From the NCBI GenBank assembly GCA_035635855.1, contig DASQAF010000040.1, positions 62,001-126,000 on the forward strand: a stretch of 64,000 nucleotides of DNA. The letters are read 5' to 3'. Each line of letters begins with the position of its first letter. Within the stretch, counting starts at the first letter, position 1. The translations under genes and the position numbers were made by a program. The notes beneath the pieces were generated by a model. It saw only the letters and a list, made by a program, of their open reading frames with translations, was not told the origin of the DNA and made no database searches. This DNA comes from UBA11740 sp035635855 (GTDB lineage Bacteria > Acidobacteriota > Blastocatellia > Pyrinomonadales > Pyrinomonadaceae). This document shows positions 61,255 through 64,000 of this stretch, in pieces.

Positions 61255-61962
61255 ATGCAAATGGAACTTACGCAAACGGAGCTCGTGACAAAGAGCAAGA
61301 CTTTCCGCGATGCCGAGAGAGAGCAGACAAGTATTTTAGCTCCCCTCGAACGAGCGGCCCTTCGCGGACTCGCGCGGCGCATGCCCGCCTGGGTGAATTC
61401 CGACCACCTCTCGATCCTCGGGCTGGTGGGTATGATCGGCGCCGGTGCGTTTTATGCCGCCAGCAAACACAATCCGCTGCTGCTGCACCTGGTGAATGTT
61501 TTCATAATTCTCAACTGGTTTGGCGACAGTCTGGACGGAACGCTGGCGCGATACAGAGATCGGCAGCGTCCGCGCTATGGGTTCTACGTAGACCACATCA
61601 TAGATACCTTCGGCGCGCTGTTCCTGCTTTTCGGCCTCGCGCTCTCGGGTTATATGAGCGAGCGGGTTGCCGCGGCCGTGCTGATCTCGTATTTCATGCT
61701 GGCGATCAACTCGTATCTGGCCGCCTACGCACTTGGGGTATTCAAGCTATCCCAATGGAAAATGGGCCCCACTGAAATGCGTCTGCTGCTCATGATCGGC
61801 AATGTTTTTCTGATCTACCATCCACGCGCGTACCACCGCCGCTATCTGCTCTTCGACATTGGCGGAGTGGTCGCGGTAATCGGGATGTTATTCATTTTGA
61901 TCGTCTTATCCATTCAGCATACGCACACCCTCTACAAGTTGGAGCGCTTGCCTAAGCGTTGA
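61255..61962 (+). CDS. CDP-alcohol phosphatidyltransferase family enzyme
   Basis: Protein of 235 aa from the ATG at 61255 (GGAG upstream). The CDP-alcohol motif D-G-x2-A-R-x8-G-x3-D-x3-D is intact: GDSLDGTLARYRDRQRPRYGFYVDHIID. Several membrane helices follow. It links a CDP-activated lipid to an alcohol head group; which head group cannot be told. A GtrA-family gene follows about 190 bases later. Confidence 0.92.
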   Translation: MQMELTQTELVTKSKTFRDAEREQTSILAPLERAALRGLARRMPAWVNSDHLSILGLVGMIGAGAFYAASKHNPLLLHLVNVFIILNWFGDSLDGTLARYRDRQRPRYGFYVDHIIDTFGALFLLFGLALSGYMSERVAAAVLISYFMLAINSYLAAYALGVFKLSQWKMGPTEMRLLLMIGNVFLIYHPRAYHRRYLLFDIGGVVAVIGMLFILIVLSIQHTHTLYKLERLPKR

Positions 61963-61984
61963 TGGGAGTGACTTGATTTCAGCT

Positions 61985-62085
61985 TTTCTCTGCGCAGCCT
62001 CTGCGGCCTCTGCGCCTCCGCGGTGAGCTTTTCGCGAACAGGATTCACCGCCGAGGCGCAAAGAACGCAGAGTTAGCGCAGAGTA
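61985..62085. repeat. CTCTGCGGCC and CGCAGAG repeats
   Basis: CTCTGCGCAGCCTCTGCGGC then, inverted, CGCCGAGGCGCAAAGAACGC. Same family as 9509 and 15228. Confidence 0.6.
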
Positions 62086-62154
62086 TGAATCAAGCTACGA
62101 ACACATTCCGGATTGCCGGGCTAATGGATCAATGGATTAACGGATTAGCGTTCA

Positions 62155-62616
62155 ATGATTCACTTCATAAGGTTCAATGTAGTCGGCGTGCTTGGGTTTG
62201 CTCTACAATCCGGCGCCCTTTTTGTTCTGACGCACGGCGCGCATCCGGTTGGATATCTTGCGGCGACCGCCGCCGCAGTCGAGTTGGCAATATTAAATAA
62301 CTTTTTCTGGCATCAACGGTGGACGTGGAAAGACCGGCCGTCTTCGACAACGGGGGAGACCCTGCGCCGGCTGGCGAAGTTCAACGTCACGAATGGCGCG
62401 GTCTCAATAACCGGCAATCTGGTGCTGATGAGCATTCTGGTAGGACGCCTGGGCCTGCCGATCGCGGGCGCCAATGTCGCCAGCGTTGCGGCTTGCTCAA
62501 TATGCAATTTCTTTCTCGCCGACCGAATTGCGTTTTATGTGCCTGCGGGCAAGCGCGATGAATCGGGCTTAGAACAAGAGGATTCAATCCACAGATTACG
62601 CAGATTACACCGATAG
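62155..62616 (+). CDS. GtrA-family membrane protein
   Basis: Protein of 153 aa with four membrane helices and the GtrA signature: FIRFNVVGVLGFALQSGALF, ELAILNNFFWHQRWTWKD, RRLAKFNVTNGAVSITGNL, CSICNFFLADRIAFYV. GtrA proteins flip lipid-linked sugars across the membrane. Its last ten codons and stop (SIHRLRRLHR) are read from the AGATTACGCAGATTACAC repeat, so the natural end was probably near AGKRDE. Confidence 0.88.
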   Translation: MIHFIRFNVVGVLGFALQSGALFVLTHGAHPVGYLAATAAAVELAILNNFFWHQRWTWKDRPSSTTGETLRRLAKFNVTNGAVSITGNLVLMSILVGRLGLPIAGANVASVAACSICNFFLADRIAFYVPAGKRDESGLEQEDSIHRLRRLHR

Positions 62617-62707
62617 AGATTCAGGCCTGTGGTAGACGGCAGGAGGTAACCGGGCACAGACTAAATATGTTCACCAGTTCTGCGTAATCTGTGTAATCTG
62701 CGGATGA
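62584..62707. repeat. AGATTACGCAGATTACAC pair between convergent genes
   Basis: ATCCACAGATTACGCAGATT at 62587-62606 (inside the GtrA gene end) and TGCGTAATCTGTGTAATCTG at 62682-62701. Likely a two-way terminator-like spacer. Confidence 0.6.
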
Positions 62708-62711
62708 ATAT

Positions 62712-63740
62712 TCATCGCGCCATCACTCTCGCGAACCTTTCCAAAGGAATATTCCCTCCGGTCAAGATACCCACGACTTTCTGGCCGCGTAAGCCCTCCC
62801 TCAGGGTCGGGCTACTGCCCCGCTTCTGGTCCCGCAGTTTGAGCGCGGCTGCGAGTGATGCGGCGCCGGCGCCCTCGGCAACTTGCTTGGCATGACGGGC
62901 GAGCAGTCGAATCGCGTCATTGATCTCTTCATCGCTTACTAAAACAAAATCGTCGAGCAGATCCCAAAGGATCTTGTTTGTCATTTCAAAAGGCACGCGG
63001 GTAGCCAGGCCTTCGTGCTCTGTCTTCATGGTCGGATAAGGATCCAGGGAACGGTTCTTCCAGGCATGCCACATCGCCGGTGCTTGTTCAGATTGTGTGG
63101 CGATGATTCGAGTATCGGGTTTGACCTGTTTCGCTACGATGCAGTTACCGGAAGCGCAACTACCGCCACCTGCCGGACAGATGATCACGTCGACGTCGGG
63201 AAGGTCTGCGAATATCTCCAACGCCATAGTGCCGACGCCGGCAATCAGTTTCGGTTCATTCGCCGAATGCACAAAACGGAAACCTTCCGCTTGCGCCACC
63301 CGCTCGGCTTCGAGACGTGTTTCGTCAAAGTCGCGGCCATACAGGCGGACTTCGGCACCCAGGTCACGCATGGCCTGCATCTTTGATTCGTTTATGTTCT
63401 GTTCGGGCGCGTAAATGATTACCTTCGCGCCAAAGAGCCGGCCGGCGTAAGCGATCGATTGGCCGTGATTGCCCGTACTGGCCGAGACAAGCCTGAGATG
63501 TTTCTCTTCGCCGGCGGTAACCCACCCGCTACCACAGGCGGTACTTACAAGAGTTCCCACCAAATTCACTCCGCCGCGTACTTTGAACGCGCCCACCGGT
63601 TGCAGGTTCTCCAACTTGGCATAGTAATCACAGCCGAGGAGTTGGGAAAGTTTCTCGACGCGCACCAGCGGCGTCTTTGGAAGATACGGAGCGATGAATT
63701 CGCGAGCGGCCAGGATGTCGGCAAAGTTTGGGGAAAGCAT
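62712..63740 (-). CDS. PLP-dependent threonine/serine dehydratase with repeat-derived inserts
   Basis: Protein of 342 aa. Fold-type II PLP enzyme: K53 in GAFKVRGG binds PLP, SASTGNHGQSIAYAGR follows, and PAGGGSCASGN is the phosphate loop. It deaminates threonine or serine; no C-terminal ACT domain is present, so it is of the catabolic or general kind. Two stretches do not fit the family: residues 66-77 (STACGSGWVTAG) and about 306-317 (KRGSSPTLREGL), both encoded by palindromic repeat DNA. Each keeps frame, and both lie in loops. No operon partner. Confidence 0.88.
   Translation of the reverse strand: MLSPNFADILAAREFIAPYLPKTPLVRVEKLSQLLGCDYYAKLENLQPVGAFKVRGGVNLVGTLVSTACGSGWVTAGEEKHLRLVSASTGNHGQSIAYAGRLFGAKVIIYAPEQNINESKMQAMRDLGAEVRLYGRDFDETRLEAERVAQAEGFRFVHSANEPKLIAGVGTMALEIFADLPDVDVIICPAGGGSCASGNCIVAKQVKPDTRIIATQSEQAPAMWHAWKNRSLDPYPTMKTEHEGLATRVPFEMTNKILWDLLDDFVLVSDEEINDAIRLLARHAKQVAEGAGAASLAAALKLRDQKRGSSPTLREGLRGQKVVGILTGGNIPLERFARVMAR
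62792..62813. repeat. palindrome inside the dehydratase gene
   Basis: AGCCC-T-CCC-TCA-GGG-TC-GGGCT; related copies lie at 39360-39380 and 56041-56060 in intergenic DNA. Confidence 0.7.
63510..63545. repeat. second palindromic insert inside the dehydratase gene
   Basis: A 36-base stretch (codons 66-77) with an imperfect GTACCGCC ... GGTGGGTTAC hairpin and a flanking GGCGGTA direct repeat. Typical relatives lack about 12 residues here. Confidence 0.55.
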
Positions 63741-63837
63741 TTCTCGTTAACGTTAGCGCTCGGCAGGATCGCACGCAAGAGCTGAGATAGGCAAAGAGCT
63801 CCTTGTCCGTGGTAATGAAAGTTCAGTTCATATTCTA

Positions 63838-63932
63838 ACGCAGAGGACGCGGAGGTTTTCGCAAAGGACGCAGAGGAAGATCGCCTTCTCGTACCTCTCC
63901 GGGGTACCCTTGGTGTCCTCTGCGTTCAAGAA
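63838..63932. repeat. inverted GCAGAGGACGC repeat near the window end
   Basis: AACGCAGAGGACGCGGAGG ... and, inverted, GGTGTCCTCTGCGTT. No gene is seen in 63741-64000. Confidence 0.6.
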
Positions 63933-64000
63933 ATCGTTACGTTAGACTCATGTCCGAGGTTTTGAGACAAACACTGGGTCCCTGAGCGATGTGAGTCTTC

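Overview
The window reads as ordinary chromosome of a soil-type Acidobacteriota, probably Blastocatellia. This is an inference from family content: zinc-ribbon and FHA Ser/Thr kinases, paired VPS10/sortilin-like secreted beta-propellers, a CBM9/DUF5916 outer-membrane protein, DUF4097 proteins behind an ECF sigma/anti-sigma pair, several S41 and S9 peptidases, and many small palindromic repeats with a REP-associated (RAYT) transposase. No tRNA, rRNA, CRISPR array or prophage was seen.

Layout. 1-8161 is almost all minus strand: a truncated S41 peptidase, an A+T-richer three-gene operon (small secreted Cys protein, membrane thioredoxin, large helical secreted protein), then a kinase block (FHA-kinase, zinc-ribbon membrane protein, PEGA/zinc-ribbon kinase). 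8639-14487 holds DNA-repair and membrane genes: Ku, a PolX whose polymerase site is lost, MscS, an iron-permease family protein and topoisomerase IB. 14593-23812 holds secreted proteins and enzymes: VPS10 propeller, Asp/Glu racemase, prolyl oligopeptidase, DUF1801 and a B12-binding radical SAM enzyme. 23855-28739 is a mosaic. A broken VPS10 copy and its full-length relative form direct repeats around a two-gene cassette: a PqqD-like domain fused to a Tat-like segment and a six-cysteine knottin-like tail, plus a nucleotidyltransferase. A RAYT transposase follows at 29095.

29584-35741 is a run of small housekeeping or stress genes (YncE-like propeller, two VOC proteins, CAT-like acetyltransferase, MOSC, DUF5990, DUF2277, metalloprotease). 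35952-41815 contains a lipoprotein beta-propeller, a double NTF2-like protein, a thioredoxin-MsrB fusion, a RutE-like nitroreductase and an orphan 93-aa protein with a near-consensus promoter. 42042-46166 is an ECF sigma/anti-sigma/DUF4097/DUF4097/Fis-type cell-envelope regulon. 46466-55370 is mostly secreted proteins (DUF5916, amidohydrolase, nucleosidase-like, S41, beta-helix). 56460-59479 is a cluster of four unrecognised genes, the last A+T-rich and membrane-anchored. 59491-63740 carries a class A beta-lactamase lipoprotein, a CDP-alcohol phosphatidyltransferase, a GtrA protein and a threonine/serine dehydratase.

The most unusual thread is the repeat layer. At least ten families of short palindromes fill the intergenic gaps, often as inverted pairs. 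Some copies lie in frame inside genes (racemase, dehydratase) and others supply the last codons and stop of genes (amidohydrolase, 55601 gene, GtrA). Four loci also share a promoter-like block, CTCGAC-N19-TACAA or a close variant.
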